Part shown: piece after piece, positions 44,009-54,679 of the stretch
Numbering within the stretch: the stretch's first letter is position 1
Layout of the letters: the number at the start of each line of letters is the position of its first letter
Source: Denitromonas iodatirespirans
Lineage (GTDB): Bacteria; Pseudomonadota; Gammaproteobacteria; Burkholderiales; Rhodocyclaceae
Assembly (NCBI RefSeq): GCF_018524365.1
Contig: NZ_JAEKFT010000001.1
Span: forward strand, 248,001 to 312,000
Direction: 5' to 3'
Length of the DNA: 64,000 nt
Translations under genes and position numbers: made by a program
Notes under the pieces: generated by a model
Databases searched by the model: none
Told to the model about the DNA's origin: nothing
Seen by the model: the letters and a program-made list of their open reading frames with translations, nothing else

Positions 44009-44644
44009 ATGCTGACCGTTTTTGGCTGCCCCAACAGCCGCTCGCTGCGCACCGTCTGGGCGCTGGAAGAAGCCGGCGCCGACTACGACTATGTGTTCGT
44101 GGACCTCTTCAAGGGCGCAGGCCGCCAGCCCGCCTTCCTGGCCATCAACCCGGCCGGCAAGGTGCCGGCCCTCAGGCTGGACGACGGTTCGGTGATCACC
44201 GAAACCGGCGCCATCGGCCTATGGATCGCCGAACACTTTCCGGATGCCGACCTCCTGCCCACCGAAGCCAGCGCCCGGACGCAAGCGCTGCGCTGGCTGT
44301 GCTTCTGCCTCACGGAGCTGGAACAGCCCCTGTGGACCATCGCCAAGCATCGCTTCGCCCTGCCGGAGAAGCGTCGCCTGCCGGCGATCGAAGACACCGC
44401 CCGCTGGGAATTCAACACCGCCGCCGCGTTGCTCGCCCGGCATCTCGAAGCAACGCCCTGGCTGGCCGGCGATCGCTTCAGCCTCGCCGACATCTTCGCC
44501 AGCCACTGCCTGGCATGGGCCAAATCCGCCAAAGTGTCCCTGGAAGGCGCGGTGCTGCCAAGCTATCTTGAACGCAACTGGGCCCGCCCGTCCCTGCAAC
44601 GCGCCCTCACCCGCGAAGCGGCCGAAAAGGAGCAACAATCATGA
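44009..44644 (+). CDS. Glutathione S-transferase
   Basis: A 211-residue GST with the thioredoxin-like start MLTVFGCPNSRSLRTVWALE, AINPAGKVPALRLDDGSVIT with the cis-proline, ETGAIGLWIAEHF, and in the helical domain WLAGDRFSLADIFASHCLAW. GGAG lies seven bases before the chosen ATG; another ATG nine codons upstream is in frame. It overlaps the next gene by four bases (ATGA), so both are on one transcript. It is not closely similar to the GST at 24030. Confidence 0.9.
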   Translation: MLTVFGCPNSRSLRTVWALEEAGADYDYVFVDLFKGAGRQPAFLAINPAGKVPALRLDDGSVITETGAIGLWIAEHFPDADLLPTEASARTQALRWLCFCLTELEQPLWTIAKHRFALPEKRRLPAIEDTARWEFNTAAALLARHLEATPWLAGDRFSLADIFASHCLAWAKSAKVSLEGAVLPSYLERNWARPSLQRALTREAAEKEQQS

Positions 44645-45258
44645 CACTCACCTCCGCCCTGGCACTCGCCGGCGCCGTCTTCGTGCTGGCCGTGACGCCC
44701 GGCCCGGCCGTGGCCAGCATCACCGCCCGCACGCTCGGCTCGGGGCTCGGCGCGGCCTTGTGGCATGTGGCCGGCATCGCGCTGGGCGACATCGTGCTGA
44801 TCGCCCTGGCCTGCCTGGGCATGACCACGCTGGCGCAGAACTACGGCGAGGTGTTTCTGGCGGTGAAGTGGCTCGGCGCCGCCTACCTGATCTGGCTGGG
44901 CATCGGCGCCTTGCGCGGCGACGACACGCCCCCGGCGGAGTTGCCGCCCGGCCCCTCGGCCGGCTATTTCAAGGATGCGCTCACCGGCCTCCTGACCACG
45001 CTCGGCAACCCCAAGGCGATTCTCTTCTACGCCGCCTTCTTCCCGACCTTCATCGATCTGGCGAGCATCACCTTTGTCGACTTCCTGCTGGTGTGTGCCA
45101 TCGCCTGCTCGATGGTCTTCGTGGTGCTGGCCGGCTACGCCCTGCTGGCCGCCCGGGCGCGCCGCCTGCTGCGCGACCGGCGGGCAGTCCGCGCCATGAA
45201 CCGGGTCTCAGGCGGGGTGCTGGTCGGCACCGGCGTAGTCATTGCCGCCCGTAGCTGA
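44641..45258 (+). CDS. LysE/RhtB-family exporter
   Basis: A 205-residue exporter with six membrane segments. FVLAVTPGPAVASITARTLG and TGLLTTLGNPKAILFYAAFF are the family marks. It is coupled to the GST gene before it. It is a second, different member of the same family as the divergent gene at 43289. The 3' end overlaps the convergent YiiX-like gene by 51 bases. A GST-plus-exporter pair suggests removal of a conjugated compound, but the substrate cannot be read from the sequence. Confidence 0.9.
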   Translation: MTLTSALALAGAVFVLAVTPGPAVASITARTLGSGLGAALWHVAGIALGDIVLIALACLGMTTLAQNYGEVFLAVKWLGAAYLIWLGIGALRGDDTPPAELPPGPSAGYFKDALTGLLTTLGNPKAILFYAAFFPTFIDLASITFVDFLLVCAIACSMVFVVLAGYALLAARARRLLRDRRAVRAMNRVSGGVLVGTGVVIAARS

Positions 45259-46041
45259 GGCGTCGCCCACGCGCGGCGCGTCCCACACCAGCGACCGGTA
45301 GTCCAGCCCGCCATCGATGCTCGGCTTGATGATCGCGAAATAAGGCGAGATGTCGAAGTCTCGCGGCGTAAACAGGCTGTGATGCCGCACGCGCAGCACC
45401 TCGGTTTCGCAGCTATTGCAGTGACGCGGATCGCCCGGCCGCGACGGGCGCCGGATCACCTCCGGCAGGATCGGATAGCCGATGCTCTGGAAGGCCTGCG
45501 CAATCAGCGTCGAGCAGATCGCCCGTGTCGGCTCACCGCTGCCGAGCGACAACAGGCGACGCCGGAAGCGCGTCGGCACCGGCGGCGTCGGCAGCAGGTA
45601 GCGCGCCAGATCGACGATGTTCTTCAGGTCGTACTGGTAGCCGATACGTGATACGGCGTAGGCGATCACCGCCTGGCGGTCCTTGATGCTCAGCCCGACC
45701 GGCCGGCAGATGCGCGTGTGCATGCCGTCGTATTTGGACAGCGACACCGCCTCGACGCCATTTTCGGTATCGGCTTCGATCAGCACCAGCGGCTCGCTGG
45801 TCGGCCCCGACACGACCCCCGGGCCGATATACAGGGCCGCGTGCGACCAGGTGGACTGGGTGAGGTACTTGATGGCAGCACTGATGCGGCGGTTGCCCTC
45901 GACCAACAGGATGTCGCCGGGCAGAAGCGCGCGCTGCAGGCGTTCGGCAGAATGCGTGGCCAGCGGCGTGTAGCTCGGCAGTTCGGCATTCAGGTAGCTC
46001 GCCAGCAAACGACCGATGCCGCGCAGTATCCGGTTCGCCAT
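45208..46041 (-). CDS. YiiX/YebB-like permuted papain-fold hydrolase
   Basis: A 277-residue protein of the YiiX/YebB (NlpC/P60-related, permuted) family. The motif order is GDILLVEGNRRISAAIKYLT, then STWSHAALYIG with the catalytic histidine, and later RAICSTLIAQAFQSIGYPIL with the catalytic cysteine, which is the permuted order. Such proteins are predicted amidases, acyltransferases or peptidases of the cell envelope. No signal peptide is evident. ATG at 46041 has GAGG eight bases upstream. The gene overlaps the convergent exporter. Specific substrate unknown. Confidence 0.8.
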   Translation of the reverse strand: MANRILRGIGRLLASYLNAELPSYTPLATHSAERLQRALLPGDILLVEGNRRISAAIKYLTQSTWSHAALYIGPGVVSGPTSEPLVLIEADTENGVEAVSLSKYDGMHTRICRPVGLSIKDRQAVIAYAVSRIGYQYDLKNIVDLARYLLPTPPVPTRFRRRLLSLGSGEPTRAICSTLIAQAFQSIGYPILPEVIRRPSRPGDPRHCNSCETEVLRVRHHSLFTPRDFDISPYFAIIKPSIDGGLDYRSLVWDAPRVGDASATGGNDYAGADQHPA

Positions 46042-46070
46042 CGACACGCCTCATGATTCAGGGTCCGCCG

Positions 46071-46493
46071 TCAGCTTACAACGGATCGCACGCCCCCCTC
46101 CGTGAACACCGGCACGCCGCTTCGACGCCGTCGCGCGGCATGGCGCACCACCCGCAGGCGCCGGCGCAACACGGGCTGCGCGAGCGCCTGGGTCACCGGC
46201 AGACGCAGGCCACCCCGAAGCCCGGACGGCAAGGCCAGCGCCGGATGCAGCCGGCGCCACAGCTGTACATACATCACCGTCATCAGCACCGCCTGCACCG
46301 ACATCGCCACGCCAGCCACGGCAAACAAGACCCACGCGTGACTGTCGGCGAAGGCCGGGTGCAAGGCGCCGCCGAACACGGCAATTACCAAGGCGGCGAG
46401 AAAATTGAGCACCGCCACCCCGCCCATCGCAACAATGACCAGCGGCCAGACTTTTTCCAGCAGGACTTCGGGGGGTAGGTCGGAAGGGCGCAT
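46071..46493 (-). CDS. Small two-span membrane protein, unknown function
   Basis: A 140-residue protein with two hydrophobic segments (about 15-40 VWPLVIVAMGGVAVLNFLAA and 55-80 AWVLFAVAGVAMSVQAVLMT) and an arginine-rich C-terminal tail. GGAGAGAG lies before the ATG at 46493. It is followed 29 bases later by the YiiX-like gene on the same strand, so the two may be co-transcribed. No family recognised. The basic tail and second half could bind nucleic acid or membrane phospholipid, but the sequence does not show which. Confidence 0.68.
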   Translation of the reverse strand: MRPSDLPPEVLLEKVWPLVIVAMGGVAVLNFLAALVIAVFGGALHPAFADSHAWVLFAVAGVAMSVQAVLMTVMYVQLWRRLHPALALPSGLRGGLRLPVTQALAQPVLRRRLRVVRHAARRRRSGVPVFTEGGVRSVVS

Positions 46494-46575
46494 CGGCTCT
46501 CTCCGCAACGACGACTCATACTCCTGAGAGACGCCCACCCGCGCGAGGTTCCCGGCGCCCACGGCAGGCGGGCGC

Positions 46576-46603
46576 AAAAAAGGGCCGCCCCGAGGCGGCC
46601 CTT
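46576..46603 (-). terminator. Rho-independent terminator after ilvD
   Basis: Read on the minus strand, AAGGGCCGCC pairs with GGCGGCCCTT around a four-base loop and runs into a T-run. It lies 24 bases past the ilvD stop codon. Confidence 0.9.
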
Positions 46604-46626
46604 GGCACGCGTGCGAGCGCTGGCGT

Positions 46627-48477
46627 TCAGCGCTGCACTTGCGTCACATCGCGCACCGCGCCGGTGTCGGCGCTGGTGGTCAGCGCGGCGTAGGCCTGCA
46701 GGGCGGCCGACACCACGCGCTGGCGGCCGATCGGCTTCCAGGCGTCGGCGCCCTTGGCGTCCATGGCAGCGCGGCGTTTGGCCAGGGCGGCCTCGTCGAT
46801 GAGCAGGTTGATGCGCCGGTTGGGGATATCGATCTCGATAGTGTCGCCCTCTTCGATCAGGCCGATCGCACCGCCGCAGGCCGCCTCGGGCGAAGCATGG
46901 CCAATCGACAGGCCGGAGGTGCCGCCCGAGAAGCGCCCGTCGGTGAGCAGCGCGCAGGCCTTGCCCAGGCCCTTGGACTTGAGATAGCTGGTCGGATAGA
47001 GCATCTCCTGCATGCCCGGCCCGCCCTTCGGACCCTCGTAGCGGATGACGACCACGTCGCCGGCGACGATCTTGTCGGCCAGAATGCCCTCGACCGCAGC
47101 GTCCTGGCTTTCGAACACCCGGGCGCGACCGGTGAAGGTCCAGATCGACTCGTCCACGCCGGCCGTTTTGACGATACAGCCCTTCTCGGCGATGTTGCCG
47201 TAGAGCACGGCCAGACCGCCTTCCTGGGTGAAGGCGTTGGCGCGGTCACGGATCACGCCGTGGCTGCGGTCCATGTCGAGTTCGTTCCAGCGGCGATCCT
47301 GGCTGAAGGCGACCTGGGTGGGCACCCCGCCGGGCGCGGCGCGGAAGAAGTCGAACACCTTGTTGTCGTGCGCCTGCATCACATCCCAGCGCGACAGGGC
47401 CTCGGCCAGCGTCTTGCTGTGCACGGTATGGGCGTTGCGGTGAAGCAGCCCGGCGCGATCGAGCTCGCCGAGAATGCCCATGATGCCGCCGGCACGATGC
47501 ACGTCTTCGATATGCACGTCCGGCACCGCCGGCGCCACCTTGGACAGGCACGGCACCTTGCGCGAGATGCGGTCGATATCGGCCATGGTGAAGTCGACGC
47601 CCGCCTCGCGCGCCGCGGCCAGCAGATGCAGCACGGTGTTGGTCGAGCCGCCCATGGCCACGTCGAGGGTGATGGCGTTTTCGAAGGCCTCGAAGCTGGC
47701 GATGCTGCGCGGTAGCACCGTGGCGTCGTCCTGCTCGTAGTAGCGACGCGCCAGCTCGACGATCTTGCGCCCGGCGGTGAGGAACAGCTGTTTGCGGTCG
47801 GCATGGGTGGCCACCACCGTGCCGTTGCCCGGCAGCGACAGGCCCAACGCCTCGGTCAGGCAGTTCATGGAGTTGGCGGTGAACATGCCGGAACAGGAAC
47901 CGCAGGTCGGGCAGGCGGAGCGCTCGACGGCAGCCACTTCTTCGTCCGAGCAGCTCGAATCGGCGGCCTTGACCATGGCGTCGACCAGATCCAGGGCGAT
48001 GACCTTGTTCTCCCACTTGACTTTGCCGGCCTCCATCGGCCCGCCGGAGACGAAGATCACCGGGATGTTGAGGCGCAGCGCGGCCATCAGCATGCCCGGG
48101 GTGATCTTGTCGCAGTTGGAGATGCACACCATGGCGTCGGCGGTGTGGCCGTTGACCATGTACTCGACCGAGTCGGCGATGAGGTCACGCGAGGGCAGGC
48201 TGTAGAGCATGCCGCCGTGGCCCATGGCGATGCCGTCGTCGATGGCGATGGTGTTGAATTCCTTGGCCACGCCGCCGGCCGCTTCGATCTCGCGCGCCAC
48301 CAGCTGGCCCATGTCCTTGAGGTGGACATGACCCGGCACGAACTGCGTGAAGCTGTTGACCACGGCGATGATCGGTTTTTCGAAGTCGCCGTCCTTCATG
48401 CCGGTCGCCCGCCACAGGGCGCGGGCGCCTGCCATGTTGCGGCCGGCGGTGGAAGTGCGTGAACGGTACTGGGGCAT
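46627..48477 (-). CDS. ilvD: Dihydroxy-acid dehydratase IlvD
   Basis: A 616-residue iron-sulfur dehydratase of branched-chain amino acid and CoA synthesis, converting dihydroxy-acids to 2-keto acids. Family marks are [39 protein letters not shown] and [20 protein letters not shown]. The cysteines in the first two are cluster ligands. The ATG at 48477 starts [17 protein letters not shown], which aligns with the usual N-terminus; an open extension upstream is not protein-like. Ends at a strong terminator. Normal length. Confidence 0.96.
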   Translation of the reverse strand: MPQYRSRTSTAGRNMAGARALWRATGMKDGDFEKPIIAVVNSFTQFVPGHVHLKDMGQLVAREIEAAGGVAKEFNTIAIDDGIAMGHGGMLYSLPSRDLIADSVEYMVNGHTADAMVCISNCDKITPGMLMAALRLNIPVIFVSGGPMEAGKVKWENKVIALDLVDAMVKAADSSCSDEEVAAVERSACPTCGSCSGMFTANSMNCLTEALGLSLPGNGTVVATHADRKQLFLTAGRKIVELARRYYEQDDATVLPRSIASFEAFENAITLDVAMGGSTNTVLHLLAAAREAGVDFTMADIDRISRKVPCLSKVAPAVPDVHIEDVHRAGGIMGILGELDRAGLLHRNAHTVHSKTLAEALSRWDVMQAHDNKVFDFFRAAPGGVPTQVAFSQDRRWNELDMDRSHGVIRDRANAFTQEGGLAVLYGNIAEKGCIVKTAGVDESIWTFTGRARVFESQDAAVEGILADKIVAGDVVVIRYEGPKGGPGMQEMLYPTSYLKSKGLGKACALLTDGRFSGGTSGLSIGHASPEAACGGAIGLIEEGDTIEIDIPNRRINLLIDEAALAKRRAAMDAKGADAWKPIGRQRVVSAALQAYAALTTSADTGAVRDVTQVQR

Positions 48478-48673
48478 GGGGTTGGTCTCCTGAAACCTGG
48501 GGCTGCCTGCGAACTGAACATTGTAGCGCGAGCCGAGCGCTTCGGGCGCCCGGGCGCCCCTTGAACGATAGCTGCAAAATGACAATTCAGGCGTCATAAT
48601 AGGCAGTTTTCCCTCCTTGGCCGGTGTTCGCGGGTGACGCTGTAACATCGCTCCACTACACTGTTGACCCAGC

Positions 48674-50389
48674 ATGAACCGACTCACAGATTTTCACGCC
48701 CCCGACGGGCACACCCCCAACACGATGTCCGATTCCCCAGCCGACCTGTGGTCCCGCCTGCGCCAGGCTGCCTCGCACCAGGCCGGCGTGCATCTGCGCG
48801 ACCAGTTCGCCGCCGACCCGGGCCGGGCCGAGCGGATGAGCGCGCGCAGCGCCGGCCTCTTCCTCGACTACAGCAAGAACCGCATCGACGACGACGCCCT
48901 CGGGCTGCTGTTCGCGCTGGCCGATGCCAGCGATCTGCGCGGCGCGATCGACGCCATGTTCGGCGGCGAGCGCATCAACAGCACCGAGCACCGCGCCGTG
49001 CTGCACACCGCGCTGCGCGCGCCGGCCGACGCCGACATCCGTGTCGATGGCCACAATGTGGTCCCCGACGTGCACGCCGAGCTCACTCATATGACCGAGT
49101 TTGCCGAGCAGGTGCGCAGCGGCGCCTGGCGCGGCCATACCGGCGAGGCCATCACCGACATCGTCAATATCGGCATCGGCGGCTCCGACCTCGGCCCGCG
49201 CCTGGTGTGCGACGCCCTGCGCCCGCTGGCGCCGACGGGCCTGCGCACGCATTTCGTCGCCAATGTCGACGCCGGCCGCCTCAACGGCCTGCTGCGCCAG
49301 CTCGACCGCGCCACCACCTTGTTCGTGGTCTGCTCCAAGAGCTTCTCCACTCAAGAGACGCTGACCAACGCCCGCAGCGCGCGTGCCTGGTTTCTGCGCG
49401 GAGGCCCCACCGAGGCCGACATCGGCCGCCATTTCGTCGCGGTGTCGACCAATGCCGAGGCGGTCTCCGACTTCGGCATCGATCCGGCCAACATGTTCGG
49501 CTTCTGGGACTGGGTGGGCGGGCGCTATTCGCTGTGGTCGGCCGTCGGCCTGAGCATCATGCTGCAGATCGGCCCGGCCGCCTTCCGCGAGCTGCTCGCC
49601 GGCGCCCATGCCATGGACACCCACTTCCGCACCGCGCCATGGTCGGAGAATCTGCCGGTGCTGCTGGCGTTGATCGGCGTGTGGTATGTGAACGGCTTCG
49701 GCGCCGCCACCCACATGATCGCCCCCTACGACCACGGCCTGCGCCAACTGCCCAGCTTCCTGCAGCAGCTCGACATGGAGAGCAACGGCAAGCAGACCAC
49801 CCGCGACGGCCAGCCGGTCGGCCGGGCCACCGGGCCGGTGGTGTGGGGCAACAGCGGCATCAACGGCCAGCACGCCTTCTACCAGCTGCTGCATCAGGGC
49901 TCGCAACTGGTGCCGGCCGACTTCGTCGCCAGCCTGCACAGCCCCGACAATACCCGCCCACACCACGACATCGTGCTGGCCAACTGCATCGCCCAGGCCC
50001 AGGCGCTGATGATGGGGCGCACCGCCGACGAGGCACGCGCCGAGATGGTGGCCGAAGGCCTGCCCCCCGAGCGCATCGCCGAGTTGCTGCCGCACCGTGT
50101 TTTCGCCGGCAACCGCCCCACCAACCTGATCCTGCTCGACGCGCTCACGCCGCGCACTCTCGGGGCCCTGCTGGCGATGTACGAGCACAAGGTGTTCGTC
50201 CAGGGCGTGCTGTGGCATGTGAACAGCTTCGACCAATGGGGCGTGGAGCTGGGCAAGCAGCTGGCCCGGCGCATCGAGGCTGCCTTCGAGAGCGGCGTCA
50301 TGCCGGCCGGCGCCGACAGCTCCACCTGCCGCTTGATCGCCCTGGCGCGCGCCGCCCTGCACGAACGCGACGACGGCACGACGCGCTAG
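48674..50389 (+). CDS. pgi: Glucose-6-phosphate isomerase
   Basis: A 571-residue enzyme that interconverts glucose 6-phosphate and fructose 6-phosphate. Family signatures are [59 protein letters not shown] and [20 protein letters not shown]. An internal ATG 17 codons in (MSDSPADLW) is an alternative start; the first ATG gives a usual-length protein. Divergent from ilvD with a 196-base spacer that holds no gene. Followed by yceH after 51 bases. Confidence 0.96.
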   Translation: MNRLTDFHAPDGHTPNTMSDSPADLWSRLRQAASHQAGVHLRDQFAADPGRAERMSARSAGLFLDYSKNRIDDDALGLLFALADASDLRGAIDAMFGGERINSTEHRAVLHTALRAPADADIRVDGHNVVPDVHAELTHMTEFAEQVRSGAWRGHTGEAITDIVNIGIGGSDLGPRLVCDALRPLAPTGLRTHFVANVDAGRLNGLLRQLDRATTLFVVCSKSFSTQETLTNARSARAWFLRGGPTEADIGRHFVAVSTNAEAVSDFGIDPANMFGFWDWVGGRYSLWSAVGLSIMLQIGPAAFRELLAGAHAMDTHFRTAPWSENLPVLLALIGVWYVNGFGAATHMIAPYDHGLRQLPSFLQQLDMESNGKQTTRDGQPVGRATGPVVWGNSGINGQHAFYQLLHQGSQLVPADFVASLHSPDNTRPHHDIVLANCIAQAQALMMGRTADEARAEMVAEGLPPERIAELLPHRVFAGNRPTNLILLDALTPRTLGALLAMYEHKVFVQGVLWHVNSFDQWGVELGKQLARRIEAAFESGVMPAGADSSTCRLIALARAALHERDDGTTR

Positions 50390-50440
50390 AGGCGGGCGAT
50401 CCGCTATCATCGCAGGCTGCGCCATAGCCGGGATCGCCCC

Positions 50441-51097
50441 ATGACCGACACCACCGAATCGACCGAAGGTTTCGACCTCAGCCCGAACGAAGCCCGCGTG
50501 CTCGCCGTACTGATCGAAAAAGGCTTCACCACCCCCGACCAGTACCCGCTCAGCCTCAACGCCATCACCACCGGCTGCAATCAGCTCACCGGGCGAGAGC
50601 CGGTCATGCAACTGGACGAATCCGAGGTCAGCGAAGCGATCAGCAGCCTGCTGGCGCGTGGTCTGGTCGGCCGCTACGAAGGGGCCCGGGTGGTCAAGTA
50701 CGAGCACCGCATCCGCCTGCGCCATTCGCTGCCGCCGGCCGAGCAGGCCATCATGGCGCTGCTGATGCTGCGCGGCCCGCAGACTGCCGGCGAGCTGCGC
50801 AGCCGCGCCGAGCGCATGCACCGCTTCGACGACATCCCCACCGTGCAGGCCGCGCTCGAACACCTGGGCGAAAAATACCCGCCCATGGTGCTCGCCCTGC
50901 CGCGCGCGCCGGGCACCAAGGAAACCCGCTATGCCCACCTGATGTGCGGCGAGGTGGACGTGGCCAGCGCCATGGCCGCCGCAGCGCCGTCCGCGCCGGG
51001 CGGGCTGGCCGCGCGGGTCGAAACGCTCGAGGCCGAAGTCGCCGCGCTGCGCGCCGAGTTGCATCAGCTCAAGATCAACCTGGGCGAAGCCGACTGA
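50441..51097 (+). CDS. yceH: YceH (DUF480) family protein
   Basis: A 218-residue protein with the tandem winged-helix fold of the YceH/DUF480 family. Marks are [60 protein letters not shown] and [21 protein letters not shown] short coiled coil ([19 protein letters not shown]) ends the protein. No enzyme activity is known; DNA binding is likely from the fold. It ends four bases before lgt and probably shares its transcript. Confidence 0.93.
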   Translation: MTDTTESTEGFDLSPNEARVLAVLIEKGFTTPDQYPLSLNAITTGCNQLTGREPVMQLDESEVSEAISSLLARGLVGRYEGARVVKYEHRIRLRHSLPPAEQAIMALLMLRGPQTAGELRSRAERMHRFDDIPTVQAALEHLGEKYPPMVLALPRAPGTKETRYAHLMCGEVDVASAMAAAAPSAPGGLAARVETLEAEVAALRAELHQLKINLGEAD

Positions 51098-51101
51098 GCC
51101 G

Positions 51102-51896
51102 ATGCTGACCCACCCGCAATTCAACCCGATCGCGCTCAAGCTCGGTCCGCTTTCGATCCATTGGTACGGCCTGATGTACCTGGTCGCCTTCGTGCTGTTC
51201 ATCGTGCTCGGGCGTATCCACCTCAAGCGCCGGCCCGAGTTGGGCTGGACCGCGCAGCAGCTCGACGACTTGCTGTTCTACGGCGTGATCGGCGTGGTCG
51301 TCGGCGGGCGCCTCGGCGAGGTGCTGTTTTTCCAGCCGGGGTATTACTTCAGCCATCCGCTCGAGATCCTCGCCACCTGGAAAGGCGGCATGAGCTTCCA
51401 TGGTGGTTTCCTCGGCGTGCTGCTGGCCATGTGGCTGTATGGCCGCAAGCATGGCAAGGGCTTCTGGCAGATCACCGATTTCATCGCGCCGCTGGTGCCC
51501 ACCGGCCTGGCCGCCGGGCGCATCGGCAACTTCATCAACGGCGAGCTGTGGGGCCGGGTGGCCGACCCCTCGCTGCCGTGGGCGATGGTCTTTCCGCAGG
51601 TCGACACCCTGCCGCGCCACCCCTCGCAGCTCTACCAGGCGGCTGGCGAAGGCTTGCTGCTGTTCGCGCTGCTGTGGTGGTTCGCCCGCGCGCCGCGCCC
51701 GCTGCGCGCGACCTCGGCCGTGTTCCTGATCGGTTATGGCGTGCTGCGCTTCGCCATGGAGTTTTTCCGCACCCCGGATCCGGGCATTTTCGGCACTCTC
51801 AGCCTGGGGCTGTCGACCGCGCAGTGGCTGTGCGTGCCGATGGTCCTGGCCGGTGTGGCGCTGATGCTGCACGCCTACCGCCGACCGGCGTCCTGA
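51102..51896 (+). CDS. lgt: Prolipoprotein diacylglyceryl transferase
   Basis: A 264-residue inner-membrane enzyme that attaches diacylglycerol from phosphatidylglycerol to the lipobox cysteine of prolipoproteins. Conserved segments are [36 protein letters not shown] with catalytic histidine, [15 protein letters not shown] and [16 protein letters not shown]. About seven membrane segments. It is close behind yceH (four bases). It would process the two lipoproteins at 34797 and 35546, among others. Confidence 0.96.
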   Translation: MLTHPQFNPIALKLGPLSIHWYGLMYLVAFVLFIVLGRIHLKRRPELGWTAQQLDDLLFYGVIGVVVGGRLGEVLFFQPGYYFSHPLEILATWKGGMSFHGGFLGVLLAMWLYGRKHGKGFWQITDFIAPLVPTGLAAGRIGNFINGELWGRVADPSLPWAMVFPQVDTLPRHPSQLYQAAGEGLLLFALLWWFARAPRPLRATSAVFLIGYGVLRFAMEFFRTPDPGIFGTLSLGLSTAQWLCVPMVLAGVALMLHAYRRPAS

Positions 51897-51955
51897 ACTG
51901 CCGCACCGGACGCCGGTCACAACGCTTCGATCGCCGCCAAGCACGAGAGGCCCGC

Positions 51956-53335
51956 ATGGTTTCCAACATCGTCACGCGCAGTCTGGAACGAATGCGCGAC
52001 ATCATTTCCTGGGGCGGCAAGTCCCAGGCGCATCTCGAAGCCCATGACCTCGACCGCCTGCGCGCGCAGATGCGCGAGTGCGCCGAGGGCACCGGCGGCG
52101 AGGTGTCCACCCGCCAGCGCGCAGCGCGCCTGGCGCAGACCTATCTGGAGCTGGACGACGACGCACGCCATGCCTTCCTGCGCATGATCGCGCTGGAGTT
52201 CGGGCCGGACCCGAATCGCGTGGCCGAAGCCCATGCCGCCTACCAGGACAAGGTGGGCACGCCCGAGCAATGGGATGCCGAAGCCAAGCTGCGCGGCGCC
52301 ATGCGCTCGCGGCGCATCCGCATCCTCACGCAGTTCAACGCGATCCCCGCCGGGGTCAAGTTCCTGGTCGACCTGCGCGCCGACCTGCTGCGCTTTCTCA
52401 AGGACGACCCCGAACTCAAGGCCCTCGACCGCGAGCTCGAAGCGCGGCTCAACGCGTGGTTCGACGTCGGCTTCCTGGAGCTGCGCCGCATCACCTGGGA
52501 GAGCCCCGCCGCGCTACTCGAAAAGCTGGTGCAATACGAAGCGGTGCACGAGATCCGCTCCTGGAAGGATCTCAAGAACCGGCTCGATACCGACCGGCGC
52601 TGCTACGCCTTCTTCCATCCACGCATGCCGCTGGAGCCGCTGATCTTCGTCGAGGTGGCGCTGGTCGACGACCTGGCCGACAACGTCCAGAAGCTGCTCG
52701 ACGAGATGGCGCCAGTGTCCGACACCAGCCGCGCCAATACCGCCATCTTCTATTCGATCAGCAACACCCAAGTGGGTTTGCGCGGGGTGTCCTTCGGCAA
52801 CTTCCTGCTCAAGCGGGTGGTCGACGACCTCAAGCGCGATCTGCCCAGTCTCAAGCAGTTCGCCACGCTGTCGCCGATCCCGCGGCTCAAGGACTGGGTG
52901 CGCGCCCACCCGGAGGCGCTGGCCGAGGCCTTCACCGAGGCGGACTGGAAAAAGCTCGCGCCCTTCGGCATCGACGGGCCGGACGCGGCCGGCTTCAAGG
53001 CCCTGCTCGACGACACCTGCCCGTGGCTGGAGCAACCCGGCCTGCCCGCCGCCCTCGGCACCCCGCTGACCCGATTGGCCGCACGCTATCTGTGTCATGC
53101 CAAGTCGCGCGGCGCGCCCTTCGACCCGGTGGCCCGCTTCCACCTCGGCAACGGCGCGTGCATCGAACGCCTGAACTGGATGGGCGACACCGCGGCCAAG
53201 GGCATGGCCCAGTCCTTCGGGCTGATGGTCAATTACCTGTACGACCCCGATCGCATCGAGGCCAATGTCGAAGCCTTCGTGGCCGACGGCACGATCGCCG
53301 CCTCGGGGCCGATCAAACGCCTGGCCAAGGGCTGA
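51956..53335 (+). CDS. Malonyl-CoA decarboxylase
   Basis: A 459-residue malonyl-CoA decarboxylase (MCD family), converting malonyl-CoA to acetyl-CoA and CO2. The N-terminal helical bundle (about 30-140, with EFGPDPNRVAEAHAAYQDKV) leads to the catalytic GNAT-fold domain with FYSISNTQVGLRGVSFGNFL, FATLSPIPRLKDWVRAHPEA and VARFHLGNGACIERLNWMGD. KGMAQSFGLMVNYLYDP near the end is also conserved. The ATG at 51956 has GAGAGG upstream. It lies 59 bases after lgt. A hairpin follows at 53339. No malonate transport genes are next to it, so it probably controls cellular malonyl-CoA or works in a catabolic route elsewhere. Confidence 0.94.
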   Translation: MVSNIVTRSLERMRDIISWGGKSQAHLEAHDLDRLRAQMRECAEGTGGEVSTRQRAARLAQTYLELDDDARHAFLRMIALEFGPDPNRVAEAHAAYQDKVGTPEQWDAEAKLRGAMRSRRIRILTQFNAIPAGVKFLVDLRADLLRFLKDDPELKALDRELEARLNAWFDVGFLELRRITWESPAALLEKLVQYEAVHEIRSWKDLKNRLDTDRRCYAFFHPRMPLEPLIFVEVALVDDLADNVQKLLDEMAPVSDTSRANTAIFYSISNTQVGLRGVSFGNFLLKRVVDDLKRDLPSLKQFATLSPIPRLKDWVRAHPEALAEAFTEADWKKLAPFGIDGPDAAGFKALLDDTCPWLEQPGLPAALGTPLTRLAARYLCHAKSRGAPFDPVARFHLGNGACIERLNWMGDTAAKGMAQSFGLMVNYLYDPDRIEANVEAFVADGTIAASGPIKRLAKG

Positions 53336-53338
53336 ACC

Positions 53339-53359
53339 GGCGGGGCCGCGCGCCCCGCC
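53339..53359. terminator. GC-rich hairpin between convergent genes
   Basis: GGCGGGGC pairs perfectly with GCCCCGCC around a five-base loop, between the ends of the malonyl-CoA decarboxylase and FAH-family genes. No T-run is present, so it may only help Rho-dependent or structural termination on both strands. Confidence 0.45.
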
Positions 53360-53365
53360 AAGGCC

Positions 53366-54064
53366 TCAGACGATCTTCAAGGCCAGCGTCCCGATCCCCT
53401 CGACGCCGCCCTTGAGCACGTCGCCGCGCGTGACGGCGCCGACCCCCGCCGGCGTGCCGGTCATCAGCAGATCGCCGGGCGCCAGCTCGAAATAACGCGA
53501 CAGCCCGGCCACCGCCTCCGCCACCGACCAGATCATGTCCGACAGGTCGCCGCTCTGGCGGCGCTGGCCGTTCACCTCCAGCCAGATCGCGCCGAGCGCC
53601 AGATGCCCGGTGTCGCAGGCCGGGCGCAGCGCTGAGATGGGCGCCGCATGGTCGAAGGCCTTGCCGATCTCCCAGCTGCGCCCCTGGGCCTTCATCTGCG
53701 CCTGCAGGTCGCGGCGCGTCATGTCCAGCCCCACCCCGTAGCCCCACACATGATCGAGCGCGTCGGCCACGGCGATGTCGCGACCGCCACGGCCGATGGC
53801 TGCCACCAGTTCGATCTCGTGATGCAGATCGTCCGTCATGGTCGGATACGGCCACTCGGTCGGTGTCTCGCCGCTCACCGCAAACGCGGCATCGGCCGGC
53901 TTGCAGAAGAAGAACGGCGGTTCGCGATCGGGCGAGCCGCCCATCTCGCGGGCATGGTCGGCATAGTTGCGGCCGATACAGTAGATGCGCCGCACCGGAA
54001 AACGGTCGGTCGTGCCGGCCACCGGAAGGCTGGCCTGAGCTGGGGCGGGAATCACAAAGGACAT
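53366..54064 (-). CDS. Fumarylacetoacetate hydrolase-family protein
   Basis: A 232-residue FAH-fold protein. Conserved segments are [57 protein letters not shown] with the metal-binding acids, [14 protein letters not shown] and [19 protein letters not shown]. The family includes acylpyruvate hydrolases and related hydrolases and decarboxylases of aromatic degradation; the substrate here cannot be fixed. AGGAAC lies before the ATG at 54064. It is convergent with the malonyl-CoA decarboxylase gene and divergent from hemP. Confidence 0.9.
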   Translation of the reverse strand: MSFVIPAPAQASLPVAGTTDRFPVRRIYCIGRNYADHAREMGGSPDREPPFFFCKPADAAFAVSGETPTEWPYPTMTDDLHHEIELVAAIGRGGRDIAVADALDHVWGYGVGLDMTRRDLQAQMKAQGRSWEIGKAFDHAAPISALRPACDTGHLALGAIWLEVNGQRRQSGDLSDMIWSVAEAVAGLSRYFELAPGDLLMTGTPAGVGAVTRGDVLKGGVEGIGTLALKIV

Positions 54065-54203
54065 GGCGGTTCCTGACAGGGGACGGGAAAGAATTCGGAC
54101 TATACCTGTCCACCCCATGACGCCGCACACCCCCGGCGCCGACCGTCGGCGGACGAGGATGAACAACACCGACGACGCTTGACGGCGCCGGCCGAAGATG
54201 ATG

Positions 54204-54229
54204 AAATGCGAATCGTTCTTGTTTGCATT
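54204..54229 (+). promoter_or_regulatory. Fur-box-like site upstream of hemP
   Basis: AAATGCGAATCG followed by TTCTTGTTTGCATT gives an AT-rich dyad of AAATGC and GCATT arms with GAAT-type Fur half-sites. It ends ten bases before the hemP start. Similar sites precede ftrA (57934) and the second rpsD (62605). The FAH-family gene is divergent from here. Confidence 0.6.
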
Positions 54230-54238
54230 GCTTGGACC

Positions 54239-54427
54239 ATGACATTGCCCCGCCAGCCCGCCCCGTCCGCCGTCACCACGGAACCGCTCCGTACCGACGA
54301 CCGTGCGTCGCCGGCCATCGCCAGCGAATCGCTGCTCAAGGGGCGCAGCGTGGTCACCATCGAACACAAGGGCATCAGCTACCGGCTGCAGGAAACCCGC
54401 GCCGGCAAGCTAATCCTGACCAAATAA
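54239..54427 (+). CDS. hemP: Hemin uptake protein HemP
   Basis: A 62-residue HemP-family protein. The conserved C-terminal half is [20 protein letters not shown] followed by [10 protein letters not shown]. The N-terminal third is variable. The ATG at 54239 is preceded directly by the Fur-like site, leaving little room for a leader; an in-frame upstream extension would be in that site. Family members are small iron-regulated proteins required for heme uptake gene expression in some betaproteobacteria. It is followed 24 bases later by bfd. Confidence 0.9.
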   Translation: MTLPRQPAPSAVTTEPLRTDDRASPAIASESLLKGRSVVTIEHKGISYRLQETRAGKLILTK

Positions 54428-54451
54428 GCTATATCGAAAGGAGCCGCCCGC

Positions 54452-54679
54452 ATGTATGTCTGCGTCTGCAACGCCGTCACCGAAAGCGACATTCACCATG
54501 CCGCCGCCCAAGGCGCTCGCCGCGTGCGCGACTTGCGTGTCCACCTCGGCGTGACGGCGGATTGCTCTCGCTGTGCGGGTGCGGCAAAGTGTTGTCTCGA
54601 CCGGGCAGTGGCGTCGGCATCCATGTCGGCCCACGGCTTGGCGTCGAGCCCGCCCCGACTCCTGGAGACCACCGCATGA
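54452..54679 (+). CDS. bfd: Bacterioferritin-associated ferredoxin Bfd
   Basis: A 75-residue [2Fe-2S] protein that reduces the core of bacterioferritin to free stored iron. The four ligands are in [11 protein letters not shown] (CxC, residues 4 and 6) and [18 protein letters not shown] lies before the ATG. The stop codon overlaps the bfr start (ATGA), so the pair is coupled. Length is typical. Confidence 0.94.
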   Translation: MYVCVCNAVTESDIHHAAAQGARRVRDLRVHLGVTADCSRCAGAAKCCLDRAVASASMSAHGLASSPPRLLETTA